The translations under genes and the position numbers were made by a program. The notes under the pieces are model-generated. The model was not told the origin of the DNA, searched no databases, and saw only the letters and a list, made by a program, of their open reading frames with translations. A stretch of 64,000 nucleotides of DNA. Source: JAGVSR01 sp964589785 (GTDB lineage Bacteria > Pseudomonadota > Alphaproteobacteria > Rhizobiales > Hyphomicrobiaceae). Shown here one piece after another: positions 42,415-51,034 of this stretch. The first letter of the stretch is position 1. Each line of letters begins with the position of its first letter. The stretch spans positions 620,001 through 684,000 of the forward strand of contig CAZPUQ010000001.1 in NCBI GenBank assembly GCA_964589785.1, given 5' to 3'.

Positions 42415-43731
42415 GTGCTGAAACCGATTGGCTATTCCATTGGCACACAGGCGTTGTCCTCGGCTGGGAACTTCATCATCGCCATCCTGATCGTTCGCCT
42501 CGCTTCGCTCGAAGCTTTTGGCCAGTATGTCTATATCTTTGCGATCGCCGGCGTAGCCAACTCGATGACCTACACGTTGACGAGCGGTGTTTACTCATTC
42601 CTTCGCCCACGCTTCGCAAAGTTTTCGAACGGCTATCAGCGCAACTACAACGGCCTGAACTTCATCATCGTCGCAATGACGACCTTGATTGCGTGCGGGA
42701 TCATCGCCGTACTGGCGCCACAGCCGGAACCGCTGGCCCCGTATGTCGTGCCTCTGTATGTGCTTTCGATCATCGGTCTTGAAAACTTCAGGCTCCAGGC
42801 TTCCGCGAACGGCCTGCACGGCCTGATGTTCTTCGTCGAGCTCGGCAGGTTAACGATTTTCGGAGCGGTGCTAGTCGTGCTCAGCACACATACGCCCGTA
42901 TCCCTCAATTCGATCATGACAGCGCAGTTGGTCACGGGTCTGGCCGCCTGCGCGGTCTTGATCATGGCGTCCGGCGTCACCGTGAGCTTCCGTCGCCTGA
43001 GTTGGGTTGCTCGGCGCCATATCTCTTATGGGCGTTACCTTTTGCCCGCAGGACTGGTCGGCTTCTTTCATAGCGCCGGGCTCCAGCTGCTCGCCGGTCA
43101 CCATTTTGGCCCGCAGGCAACAGGCCTTCTCCGCCTTGCCGAACTGCCGTTCAGCGCGCTCAATCCAGCCAAGCAGTCGCTCGTCTATTTTCTGCCGCGA
43201 CTGCTCTACGATTTCGACCGCCGGCCCATGTCCGAAAAGAAATCGCTGCTGCTGAAGCTGTCGGTCGGCTGCATCGTGGGCAGCTCGGTAATCATGGTCG
43301 GTGCCTGGATGGCTGCGAGCGTCTTGATGCCGCTTGTTACGGGCAAGGAGTATCCGGCCGGAATTGGCCTCGTCTTCTGCTTTGCCTATATTTTCGCGTT
43401 CCTGATGACGCCGATCTCCATGTATCTGAACACCGTCGAGAAGGCGCGCAAGATCCTGGAACAGTGGACCCTTGGCTCCGTCGTGGCCCTGGCGGTCTAT
43501 TTCGGGACCTATCAGACCCTCGGCTATGCGGCCTCTGCCGTCGGCAGCTGCGCATGCTTCGCCGCGATCGTCTTTGCGGGAGCTTGGTCCGTGCACAAGC
43601 ACTACGCGGCTGGCGGCGCCCCCGTTTCGGGTGAGCCTGAGCGTCAAGCCGTATCATCGAGCGAACCTTCGCCGTCCGCGGTAATGATCCGACATCTCCC
43701 GGCCGCCGCCGCTTCGGGTCGCCGCCCATGA
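42415..43731 (+). CDS. Wzx-like polysaccharide flippase
   Basis: A 438-residue MOP-superfamily flippase with about 12 hydrophobic segments, expected to move the undecaprenyl-linked repeat unit across the inner membrane. It begins IGYSIGTQALSSAGNFIIAILIVRLASLEAFGQY, the classic RfbX/Wzx opening, and keeps the LLAGHHFGPQATGLLRLAE and NTVEKARKILEQW segments of the second half. The start is GTG at 42415, eight bases after AAAGG. About 50 hydrophilic residues end the protein. It is first in a plus-strand run with Wzz-like and Wzy-like genes, so the locus is Wzx/Wzy-dependent. Confidence 0.9.
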   Translation: MLKPIGYSIGTQALSSAGNFIIAILIVRLASLEAFGQYVYIFAIAGVANSMTYTLTSGVYSFLRPRFAKFSNGYQRNYNGLNFIIVAMTTLIACGIIAVLAPQPEPLAPYVVPLYVLSIIGLENFRLQASANGLHGLMFFVELGRLTIFGAVLVVLSTHTPVSLNSIMTAQLVTGLAACAVLIMASGVTVSFRRLSWVARRHISYGRYLLPAGLVGFFHSAGLQLLAGHHFGPQATGLLRLAELPFSALNPAKQSLVYFLPRLLYDFDRRPMSEKKSLLLKLSVGCIVGSSVIMVGAWMAASVLMPLVTGKEYPAGIGLVFCFAYIFAFLMTPISMYLNTVEKARKILEQWTLGSVVALAVYFGTYQTLGYAASAVGSCACFAAIVFAGAWSVHKHYAAGGAPVSGEPERQAVSSSEPSPSAVMIRHLPAAAASGRRP

Positions 43732-43935
43732 TGCCCGGCCGCGCCGTTAACCCTCAAATCAGGATGTACCGTGACTCCGAGCTCGGTCGACCGTCATTAC
43801 GGCGCAACGCGATAGATTAATATCACGCCGCGTGTGGCCCGGACATTGCACGGCCGGTGGGCAAAGGCACGACCGGCACCGTGGATTGGGACGCACCCTC
43901 GCCGCGGCCCTGTACCGGAGGCATTCGACATCCGC

Positions 43936-44913
43936 ATGAATCTTCAGATCAAGTCCATGGAACCAAATACCGAGTACGCGCCGCTGACGTTTTCGATTCC
44001 CGTCCGGCGCATCCTCGAAACCATCTGGAAGCAGAAGTGGAAAGTCGCGAGCATGGCCGTCGGCGTGTGCGTCGCGCTGATCCTTGCCAAGCTGTTGATG
44101 GCACCAACCTACACCGCCACGGCGATCGTGCAGGCTGGATTGCTCGATCGCGACCTGCTTGAGCAGGATCCCTCGACGACGGACACCGACCTCGCGCGGC
44201 AGCGGCCGCCTGTCATGACCGATCTCTCCAACCTGGAAAGCCAGGAGACCAGGCTTCTGGCCTCGGAAGGGCTGGCGCGGGCCGCGGTCGTTCGCCTGGG
44301 CCTCGACCAGACTCAACAGGAATCCGCGATCGCACACGCCCTCGGCATGATCGGCCGCGTTCTGCCGGTGCAGTACACTGCGCCGGGCAAGGCGGACATC
44401 GCCACACAGAAATTCATGAAGACTCTCGAAGTCAGGAACGAGCCGCGATCGAATCTCATTCGCATCTCGGCGACCGCCGAAAGTCCGGAGGAGGCGGCGC
44501 GCATGGCGAATGCTGTGGTGGCGGAATACGTCCATTACCGCAAGGCCCAGATGCTGGCTCTTCGTAAGTCGCGCGCGGCGGCGCTGATCGCCGATCTTGC
44601 CGTCGTTTATGGCGATAATCACCCGAACATCTTGCGCGCCAGGGAAACGCTCGGCCGAACCGATACGGCACTTGAAGTGCACCGGGTCGCCCCTCCCCCA
44701 TCGGAGGCGGAACTTGCAGCGACGGGCTACATCATGCCTGCGCGTCCGGACTCCACCCCGTCGGGCCTCTCACTCAATGCGATGATCTTCGTCTCGCTCC
44801 TGATCGGACTCGTCGTGGGGGTTGCTTACGTACTCTTCAGAACATTTTTCTTTGCAAGCAGGGATTGGAATCCGAACCTGCCCGAGCGGGGCAGCGGGCG
44901 TCCGTTGTTGTGA
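43936..44913 (+). CDS. Wzz/GumC-like chain-length determinant (no kinase domain)
   Basis: A 325-residue Wzz-domain protein. It has an N-terminal membrane helix (KVASMAVGVCVALILAKLL), a periplasmic part with APTYTATAIVQAGLLDRDL, and a C-terminal helix (AMIFVSLLIGLVVGVAYVLF) followed by a short basic tail with no kinase domain. The periplasmic coiled coil is shorter than in GumC-type proteins, though YGDNHPNILRA, the usual H-P motif, is kept. The ATG at 43936 is chosen because the frame before it is not family-like; a GGAGG lies about 14 bases upstream. It lies between wzx-like and wzy-like genes and should set chain length for this EPS. Confidence 0.85.
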   Translation: MNLQIKSMEPNTEYAPLTFSIPVRRILETIWKQKWKVASMAVGVCVALILAKLLMAPTYTATAIVQAGLLDRDLLEQDPSTTDTDLARQRPPVMTDLSNLESQETRLLASEGLARAAVVRLGLDQTQQESAIAHALGMIGRVLPVQYTAPGKADIATQKFMKTLEVRNEPRSNLIRISATAESPEEAARMANAVVAEYVHYRKAQMLALRKSRAAALIADLAVVYGDNHPNILRARETLGRTDTALEVHRVAPPPSEAELAATGYIMPARPDSTPSGLSLNAMIFVSLLIGLVVGVAYVLFRTFFFASRDWNPNLPERGSGRPLL

Positions 44914-44925
44914 ATCAGCAGGCCC

Positions 44926-46128
44926 ATGGGACAGATGACCCGCGCAGAGCAACGCGATGCCCTCATCGGCCAGTGCGGCCTCGCGTTCGCCTGCCTGATC
45001 TACAGTATCGGGCTCGCAGGTCTCTCACTGAGCGAAGAGGCCGGCTCTTTGCGCTATTTCACGTATTACGCGCCTTTCGCGCTCATTCTGCCTATGGTTT
45101 TGCAGGCCCGGGCCCAATTCAACATTCCCGCGGCGACCTACATGGTCGTCTATCTGGTGCTCGCCTCCGCGTCCGTCACGGTCGGCGCCGGTTGGCGAGG
45201 TGAAGCAAGCAAGCTTGATTTTGCTGTGATCTGTCTCACGGCTCTCACCTTTCTGCCTGTACTGTCCGTAAGACCCCAGCATATCAACGCGATCTTCTAT
45301 GTCACACTCCTTCTTTTCGGGTATGCGCTGGCCACGCGCGACCATACAGGCATACGCTTCCTCGAAATGCTTACGATGGGTACGGGTGCCGCGACGACAT
45401 CCGGTTACAACAGCAACGAGGGGCTGATAGGTCCCCTTTATGCGATCTTTTTCTATGGCGTGGGATCGAACGGTCACCTAGGCCTTGCATTTCTAATGGT
45501 GCTGATAGGCGGCAAGCGGATCGGGCTCTTGGCGGCGATCGTGGGAATCCTGTCACTCGTATTCCTGTTCCGGAGACTCGAGTCGCGCGGCCGAAAATCT
45601 CTTTTCTTGTGGCTGTTCGCAATCATGCTTGCGATCAACTTCGCAGCGATCAGCGCATCGACGATTTCGGACTATGTGCGCGACTCTCTGGGATCTGCCG
45701 TCCACATCGAAGAGGTCATGCTCGGGCGCTACATGACGATCAAGATCATGACAGAGTATTCACTTAATCGGGATCTGGCACCGTTCCTGTTCGGCACAGG
45801 CGTCGGAACCGCGAATGAAACCGTGGCGACGCTGATGGGGTTGCTTCCCCACAACGACTGGCTAAAGATCCTGCTCGACTACGGCGTGATCGGCTCGCTT
45901 CTCATCACCGCATGCATGGCGTTCATATTCTCGAGTTCGCCGATCGGCTGCGCGCTCGGCGTGGCGACGTCCATTATCATGGTGACTGACAACGTTCTGA
46001 TTTATCTTTTCTACCAGTTTGCCTTGGCGCTGATGGTGGCGTTCGCCTCGCAGGATCGCAGGCCGTCCTGGCCTCCGCTCTTTCGCTACTGGACGTCGAG
46101 GATCGACGCACGCCCGAGCACCGCCTGA
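44926..46128 (+). CDS. Wzy-like polysaccharide polymerase / O-antigen ligase family protein
   Basis: A 400-residue integral membrane protein with about 11 helices. Family-like features are the loop NSNEGLIGPLYAIFF in the middle and a late HNDWLKILLDYGVIGSLL, which resembles the conserved HN-x-W/Y-x5-GxxG of Wzy/WaaL proteins. The context, right after wzx- and wzz-like genes (13 bp after the latter), argues for the polymerase. ATG 44926 and ATG 44935 are both possible starts. Polymerase sequences vary greatly, so the call rests partly on context. Confidence 0.82.
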   Translation: MGQMTRAEQRDALIGQCGLAFACLIYSIGLAGLSLSEEAGSLRYFTYYAPFALILPMVLQARAQFNIPAATYMVVYLVLASASVTVGAGWRGEASKLDFAVICLTALTFLPVLSVRPQHINAIFYVTLLLFGYALATRDHTGIRFLEMLTMGTGAATTSGYNSNEGLIGPLYAIFFYGVGSNGHLGLAFLMVLIGGKRIGLLAAIVGILSLVFLFRRLESRGRKSLFLWLFAIMLAINFAAISASTISDYVRDSLGSAVHIEEVMLGRYMTIKIMTEYSLNRDLAPFLFGTGVGTANETVATLMGLLPHNDWLKILLDYGVIGSLLITACMAFIFSSSPIGCALGVATSIIMVTDNVLIYLFYQFALALMVAFASQDRRPSWPPLFRYWTSRIDARPSTA

Positions 46129-46233
46129 CACCGTCGCGGCTGTACGGTTGGCACATCGAGAACATCGGGGGATGGAGAGGCTTGTCGGTGTCTGAAGCCA
46201 ACGACCCATCGTGCGTCCACCGAGAAGGGCTTT

Positions 46234-48318
46234 TCAGCGATCTGCCGAGGGACCCACGCGGCTGAGGTCGATTGGCTTGAAGCCCAACTCAATTGCCGGA
46301 GAGCCGCTGTGGATCGTGAAGTCGCGTTGCTCGGAGCTGGCAAACAGCGGATCGGCATTTCGCGAGTTCAAGTCTTGCCCGGTGTCGCGGCGCCAAGCAT
46401 CGAGCGTTAGCGTCCCGGGAAAGGCAGGCGGTTGTCCACCCGTTCGCCAATAGATGTTGCGGTCGGATGTGATGTGAGCCGTGCAGGGCGTCTGCCAGCT
46501 CAGACAGCCGCCGAATACCGGCGCCGCGCTGTCCCAATAGACAATGTTTCGCTCGAGGATGAAGGACACATGCCTCTCGGCCCTCGTAAGCTGGATTTGA
46601 GCTTGAGAGCCGAATGCCAGGATGTTGTTCTCAACACGGTTGCCCCGACCAAAATGCTGATGGAATGCGCCGGATGTCGTCTCGTAAACGACATTATTAT
46701 CGATCAGCACGTCAGACGTGCCCTCGTCCGCGTAAATTCCCCAACCGCCGTAATCGGCTGACCGCACGCCATTGACGCGGTTGTGATGGACCCTCGTTCC
46801 GGGTTGAATGCCGAGAAGATAAATGCCGCCCATGTCGGACAGGACCTCCTGCCCGATGGTATGGATGTGGTTGTAGGCGATCTCATTATGGCGGGCCTCG
46901 CTGCGTCCGTAGCCCCAAGTCCAACCGATCGAGATGCCGGTTTGATAGAAGTCGAAAACCTCGTTGTGAGTAATCTTGTTGTTCGCAGCTTGACCGACCC
47001 ATATGCCGACGGCCGCGGGGTGAAGTCGCCCCCCGCGTGAAATTGTTGAATTGTGGATCACATGGCCGGATACCAGAAGCTCGGGATCATTAGGTATTTG
47101 TGCAATTCTATCCCAGGAGCCCGGTCCGGCGTGGCCGACCTTTATTCCGCCGCCGCCTAGGTCGGACAGCCTGCACCCGTCCACCCGGTTGTCACGTGAA
47201 CCGATCCCAAATCCCATCGCGTAACCACCGGTGTGGCGTACCTCGCAATCTTCGAACGTAACGTTGCGAACACCGATCGCAACGATGGCCGCGTCGAGGC
47301 CGATCTCTGCCTGCGCGAAGGATTGTCCTTCTGCAGGAAGCTGCCAACTCGTGTGAGCAAAGGAAAGCCCCCGGAATACGATCTGCTCCACCCATCGCTT
47401 TGCCTGTACGTCGCCTTTCATGACGACGATGTTATCGAGGCGAGGAACGATGACCTGTGTTTTTTCAGGAACCTCACCAGCCTTCGGAATGTAAGTGAGG
47501 GTCTTGCGCTTCCTATCGTGGTACCACTGCCCAGGCTGCGACAGCGCCTCCAGCACATTGAAGACGGCATAGCGGTTACCTGCCTCGAACACACGCCAGG
47601 CCCGCCCCGCGAGAACGACGTTGTTCGGATTTGTCGCTACCGATGCGATTCCCATCCGGGAAGCAGACCACTTATGCAACACGAGAACCTCGACGTCGCG
47701 AAGGTTCTCCCAATCGGCGCGGATATCCGTCCCGGAGAATCCGAATTGATTGCGTCCGGCATCCGCGGCAACGCGGTACCAGCCGGCGGCGGGAAGACGG
47801 GTCCGTTCCCGCAGCTCGTCGTCCACGAAGATCTGTGAAAAGGACCGGGCCTCTGCGCCGTCGCCGGGCAACGGAGCGTGCCAGCGTCCATCCGCCGTCA
47901 CGTGCCAGTTGGTGATCGCCATTCCGCCGCTGATGATCGGCCGTTCGTTTGCATAAGCCGCGTACACTGTTGGGGACGATGGCGTGCCCGAATCCGTGGG
48001 ATCAAACTTCAGCGGCCGGTCCAGGAAATAGGTACCTCCACGCAAAGCTACGAGAACAGGACGGTTCCGTTCCGGCTCGTGTTTGCGCAGTTCGGTCACC
48101 CGACGGCGAGCCGCATCGAGGGTTGCAAGAGGGCCGTCCACACCGTCGGCCGAGGGTGCCGGCAGCCGCCCGGACCACGTATCCTTGCCGTGTGTCGAAA
48201 CGTAGAGGTCGGCTTCACTCGCGTGAGCCGCAGGCAAGTCCCCGCAGAAAATCAGAAAGGTCAGGGCGGCGAGAAGCTGATGCGACGAACGCGGCGGTAC
48301 CAACGAGACCATCGGCAT
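46234..48318 (-). CDS. Secreted right-handed parallel beta-helix protein
   Basis: A 694-residue exported protein. It has a signal peptide (about 1-33, ending AAHAS), then an opening LYVSTHGKDTWSGRLP and PLATLDAARRRV typical of beta-helix proteins that act on polysaccharides. From about 330 to 600 there are repeated short beta-strand turns rich in Asn and Gly: NNKITHNEVFDFYQTGIS, RHNEIAYNHIH, VHHNRVNG, IDNNVVYETTSG, VENNILAFGS. Such folds occur in polysaccharide lyases, epimerases and hydrolases. I cannot identify catalytic residues, so the activity is open. Convergent with the polymerase gene, it may process or remodel the EPS in the periplasm. Confidence 0.82.
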   Translation of the reverse strand: MPMVSLVPPRSSHQLLAALTFLIFCGDLPAAHASEADLYVSTHGKDTWSGRLPAPSADGVDGPLATLDAARRRVTELRKHEPERNRPVLVALRGGTYFLDRPLKFDPTDSGTPSSPTVYAAYANERPIISGGMAITNWHVTADGRWHAPLPGDGAEARSFSQIFVDDELRERTRLPAAGWYRVAADAGRNQFGFSGTDIRADWENLRDVEVLVLHKWSASRMGIASVATNPNNVVLAGRAWRVFEAGNRYAVFNVLEALSQPGQWYHDRKRKTLTYIPKAGEVPEKTQVIVPRLDNIVVMKGDVQAKRWVEQIVFRGLSFAHTSWQLPAEGQSFAQAEIGLDAAIVAIGVRNVTFEDCEVRHTGGYAMGFGIGSRDNRVDGCRLSDLGGGGIKVGHAGPGSWDRIAQIPNDPELLVSGHVIHNSTISRGGRLHPAAVGIWVGQAANNKITHNEVFDFYQTGISIGWTWGYGRSEARHNEIAYNHIHTIGQEVLSDMGGIYLLGIQPGTRVHHNRVNGVRSADYGGWGIYADEGTSDVLIDNNVVYETTSGAFHQHFGRGNRVENNILAFGSQAQIQLTRAERHVSFILERNIVYWDSAAPVFGGCLSWQTPCTAHITSDRNIYWRTGGQPPAFPGTLTLDAWRRDTGQDLNSRNADPLFASSEQRDFTIHSGSPAIELGFKPIDLSRVGPSADR

Positions 48319-48698
48319 GACTATTCAGCGTATCCGGCAGTAAGGGATTAAAGCGGTGAGGATCTAACGGGAACCGCTGGCCGTTGAAACGAAAGAAACC
48401 GGAGCAAGGTAAACCCGCCGGAGATGAGGCAGCGATCTTGGTTTGGCGGATCCGCGATACATTGTTCGCCGCCGCGCGCCCGTGAACTCTCAAAGATCAG
48501 ATCGAGAAAGAGGGCCGGAATATCTCGAGTGCGGGGAAGCCCGTAGCGGTTAACCTTATGCAATGGATTACCCTGCGATGGAAGGATTAGTCGTAGTAGT
48601 CGGGTCTTGGCACCGGACAGCGTTCGAAGCGCCGACGATGTCCGCCGCGTGGCATTTCCGTCCATTTTTCAAACCGGCCGAAAGAGGGCATTTCTGCA
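48319..48698. other. Intergenic region between beta-helix gene and VanZ-like gene
   Basis: This 380-bp gap between divergent genes has no supported gene. A GGTTAACC palindrome occurs at 48549-48556. The promoters for both flanking genes should lie here. Confidence 0.5.
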
Positions 48699-49067
48699 AT
48701 GGGCAACTGGCTTTCCGAACGATTGACGCAGCGAAACGTTCTATTTGCAACGGTCCTCTGCTACGTCGCCATCGCTGGACTTTCTCTGGTTCCCGAGGCC
48801 TGGCGTCCCCACGCGCTCGGCATGTCGGATACCGTCGAGCATCTCGTAGCCTACTCCATCGTCGGCTTCCTGACGGCAATGGTAATGCGCGCCTCGATTG
48901 CTACACCGCTTCTATTCGCGATGATCGCTGCCTATGCGGGCATACTCGAGATCGGGCAGATGCTCGTGCCGTGCCGGCAGGCGTCGCTCCTGGATTTCGG
49001 CTCCAGTGCGCTGGGCGCGGCCCTGGGCATCTGGATCGCGCGTAGCGTTCGCGCGCAGGCCTCGTGA
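48699..49067 (+). CDS. VanZ-like family membrane protein
   Basis: A small membrane protein of 122 residues with four hydrophobic segments. It matches the VanZ-like family: an early LCYVAIAGLSLVP helix, SDTVEHLVAYSIVGFL (the D-x-x-x-H-x3-Y signature) and EIGQMLVPCRQASLLDFGSSALGAALG (the E-x-x-Q, R and D-x3-x5-G signature). VanZ-like proteins often occur in EPS loci; their role is unclear apart from teicoplanin resistance in one enterococcal case. It stands alone, with no close neighbour in the same orientation. Confidence 0.88.
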   Translation: MGNWLSERLTQRNVLFATVLCYVAIAGLSLVPEAWRPHALGMSDTVEHLVAYSIVGFLTAMVMRASIATPLLFAMIAAYAGILEIGQMLVPCRQASLLDFGSSALGAALGIWIARSVRAQAS

Positions 49068-49134
49068 GCAGCGGCTGCATCGGACTATGGTCTCGCCGGC
49101 CCAAGCGTTGGGTGCAGGGAGCGGACAAACGGCA

Positions 49135-49167
49135 AGGCTCTGAGATCCGGTCTGGATCCCAGAGCCT
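49135..49167. terminator. Possible bidirectional terminator hairpin
   Basis: Arms AGGCTCTGAGATCC and GGATCCCAGAGCCT pair over 14 bp with one mismatch around GGTCT. It begins 68 bases after the VanZ-like stop. The lack of a T-run makes intrinsic termination uncertain; it could instead protect the transcript end. Confidence 0.4.
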
Positions 49168-49266
49168 CGCATAAAGGCACCGTGCGATGAGAAATTCTGC
49201 TCGACTGGCTTGATCGATCGGTCTGCAGAGTGCCAGCCCGGCACGGAACGTTGGTCCCGAAATGAC

Positions 49267-49288
49267 TTCGCGAGGGGAACCTCGCGAA
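49267..49288. repeat. 9-bp hairpin with GGAA tetraloop
   Basis: TTCGCGAGG and CCTCGCGAA pair perfectly around GGAA, a GNRA-type loop. It lies in the non-coding gap, with no T-tract. Function is unknown. Confidence 0.35.
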
Positions 49289-49518
49289 AGTGGTCGTCAC
49301 TGCTCCTCGGTCGCCGTGAACCTTTGTGCTGCCGAACCTCTCAACCGTTGGTACTTCCGGGTGGCTGGACTGCGGAAGTCAGGGGTGCCCACCGGAGGCG
49401 CCGGCATCACGCGAAAATTGAAGTCCGCTTCACTCAGCCTGTCAATCCGCCGCTCGGACTATGGTTTATTGGCCTTCTGGCACCGTAGCCGGTGTAGGGC
49501 TACTCGATGCGCACCGCA

Positions 49519-50742
49519 TCAGCCGAGATCGCGGTACACGAGCGTCTCGAACTCGTCCAGGATGCGCGTTGCCCTCTCATCGTAGAACGGCAGCGTCTGC
49601 ATCATCAGAACGGCGCCAATGCCGCGATAGGGATCAACCCAGAAATGGGTATTGTAGATGCCGGCCCACGACAGGCTGCCTTCGCTGCGCGAGAAGGGGC
49701 GCCGCGGCTTTCCCGTCACCTGGAACCCGAATCCCCACGTGTCGGTCCCTGCGCCCATCGGATAGGGCCGGGCCCAATCGTGATCCGTAGAAGGCTGCTC
49801 GCGCACTTTCAGGTCGCCCATTTGCGGCTTGCCGGCCTCGCGCACAATATGCGCCGGCAGGATTCTGACTCCGTCGAGCTCGCCGTCGTTGAGCAGCATC
49901 CGTATGAAACGGCCATAGTCGCCCGCTGTCGCATACAAGCCCCCGTCGGCTTGCATCGATACCGGGAGAGGATCTGGATTTGGGCGCTCGCGGCGCGAGC
50001 CGTCCCACATTTGATGGACGGTCGCCACGCGACCATAGGCCTCCCGGGGTACCTCGAAGAACGTTTCCCTCATGTCGAGCGGCTCGAGGATCTGCGTGCG
50101 CAGATAGACATCGAACCGCTGGGCGCTCGCTTGCGCGACGATCGCGCCGACATACGACGTGCTCTCGCCGTATGTCCATCGGGCACCAGGCTCATGAAGA
50201 AGGATAGGGCCGCTGTCATCGCTCCTCGCGCGATCAGCGACGGCAAGACCGGGATCGGACCAGCCGTAGCCGATGCCTGAGGTGTGTGTGAGAAGGTGCC
50301 GGATCGTGATTGGCATCCGCGCAGGGCGCGTCGACACGGAACCGGTCCATTTGTTGAAGTCGTCGAGGATATCGACGGACCTGAGGTGCGGCAGCCAACG
50401 AGCGGCGTCATCGTCGAGCGAGAGGCGACCTTCGCCGACGAGCTTCAGGGCTGCCATGGTGGTCAGCGGCTTCGTCATGGACGCGATGCGGAAGATCGTA
50501 TCCTTCTGCATTGGAAGTCCGCGCGCTTCGTCCTGCATCCCGAAGGCGCCGTGGTAGATGACGCCGTCGCGGTTCACCACGAGAGCGACGAGGCCCGGCG
50601 TTGCACCATCGGCGACCGCGGAGGTGAAGAAGTGGTCGATCTCTGCGCCGGCCTCGGACGAGAGTGCTGCGACGTCGGCGGCGGCGACCGGAGACGCGGC
50701 GACAAGCAGGGATGCCAGCACAGCAAACGAAGCAGATCTCAT
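49519..50742 (-). CDS. Serine hydrolase, beta-lactamase (class C) / esterase-like family
   Basis: An exported 407-residue enzyme of the beta-lactamase-related serine hydrolase family. After a signal peptide (MRSASFAVLASLLVAASPVAAA) comes GLVALVVNRDGVIYHGAFGMQDEARG, then IASMTKPLT with the catalytic S-x-x-K, LLTHTSGIGYGW, WTYGESTSYVGAIV with the Tyr of the second motif, and SWAGIYNTHFWVDPYRGIGAVLMMQ. The usual Y-x-N is Y-G-E here, and the third motif is W-A-G rather than K-T-G, as in many esterases and D-aminopeptidase-like members. It is therefore more likely an esterase or peptidase than a true beta-lactamase. ATG 50742 is set by the signal peptide. Confidence 0.88.
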   Translation of the reverse strand: MRSASFAVLASLLVAASPVAAADVAALSSEAGAEIDHFFTSAVADGATPGLVALVVNRDGVIYHGAFGMQDEARGLPMQKDTIFRIASMTKPLTTMAALKLVGEGRLSLDDDAARWLPHLRSVDILDDFNKWTGSVSTRPARMPITIRHLLTHTSGIGYGWSDPGLAVADRARSDDSGPILLHEPGARWTYGESTSYVGAIVAQASAQRFDVYLRTQILEPLDMRETFFEVPREAYGRVATVHQMWDGSRRERPNPDPLPVSMQADGGLYATAGDYGRFIRMLLNDGELDGVRILPAHIVREAGKPQMGDLKVREQPSTDHDWARPYPMGAGTDTWGFGFQVTGKPRRPFSRSEGSLSWAGIYNTHFWVDPYRGIGAVLMMQTLPFYDERATRILDEFETLVYRDLG

Positions 50743-50950
50743 GTAAAACAAGTTCTCACCGTTCTTCGATTGCGACGATTGATGCTGGCACCCGACGGGT
50801 GATGTCAAGTGCGGTGTGTAGCGTGTGCGAGCATGGACTTGCGGCGACACGCGGACGGTCTTTCGCAACTGTGCTGATGACGACCGATGCCGAGGCCACG
50901 TTTCCTATTCAGGATGGTTCAGAATGCGATTTTCCGATAAAACTCCATCT

Positions 50951-50965
50951 TTAACTATCCATTAG
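50951..50965 (+). promoter_or_regulatory. CtrA-box-like element, upstream copy
   Basis: TTAA-CTATCCA-TTAG, i.e. TTAA-N7-TTA with one base short of the CtrA consensus TTAA-N7-TTAA. It is 84 bases before the epimerase start, where it could sit at the promoter. The first ten bases also occur upstream of the flippase (42326). Confidence 0.35.
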
Positions 50966-50995
50966 GAATGAAATTGATCTTTCGCGCCGCCAACA

Positions 50996-51010
50996 TTAAC
51001 GGTTCGTTAA
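50996..51010 (+). promoter_or_regulatory. CtrA-box-like element, exact TTAA-N7-TTAA
   Basis: TTAACGGTTCGTTAA has exactly seven bases between two TTAA halves, as in the CtrA box of alphaproteobacteria. It lies 24 bases before the epimerase ATG, close for activation, so it could act by repression or serve a start site very near the ATG. Confidence 0.45.
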
Positions 51011-51034
51011 TTGTCATGCGTGGAGGCCCTTTTG

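Larger units (their letters stand above)
49068..49518. other. Gene-free gap with two hairpins
   Basis: This 451-bp gap between convergent genes carries no supported gene. Two hairpins can be seen: a 14-bp stem with one mismatch at 49135-49167, and a 9-bp stem with a GGAA loop at 49267-49288. Neither has a strong T-tract. Confidence 0.5.

Noticed and set aside
49519..50742. True class C beta-lactamase (ampC)
   Set aside because: S-x-x-K is present, but the Y-x-N and K-T-G motifs are altered; the pattern fits esterase/peptidase-like relatives better.
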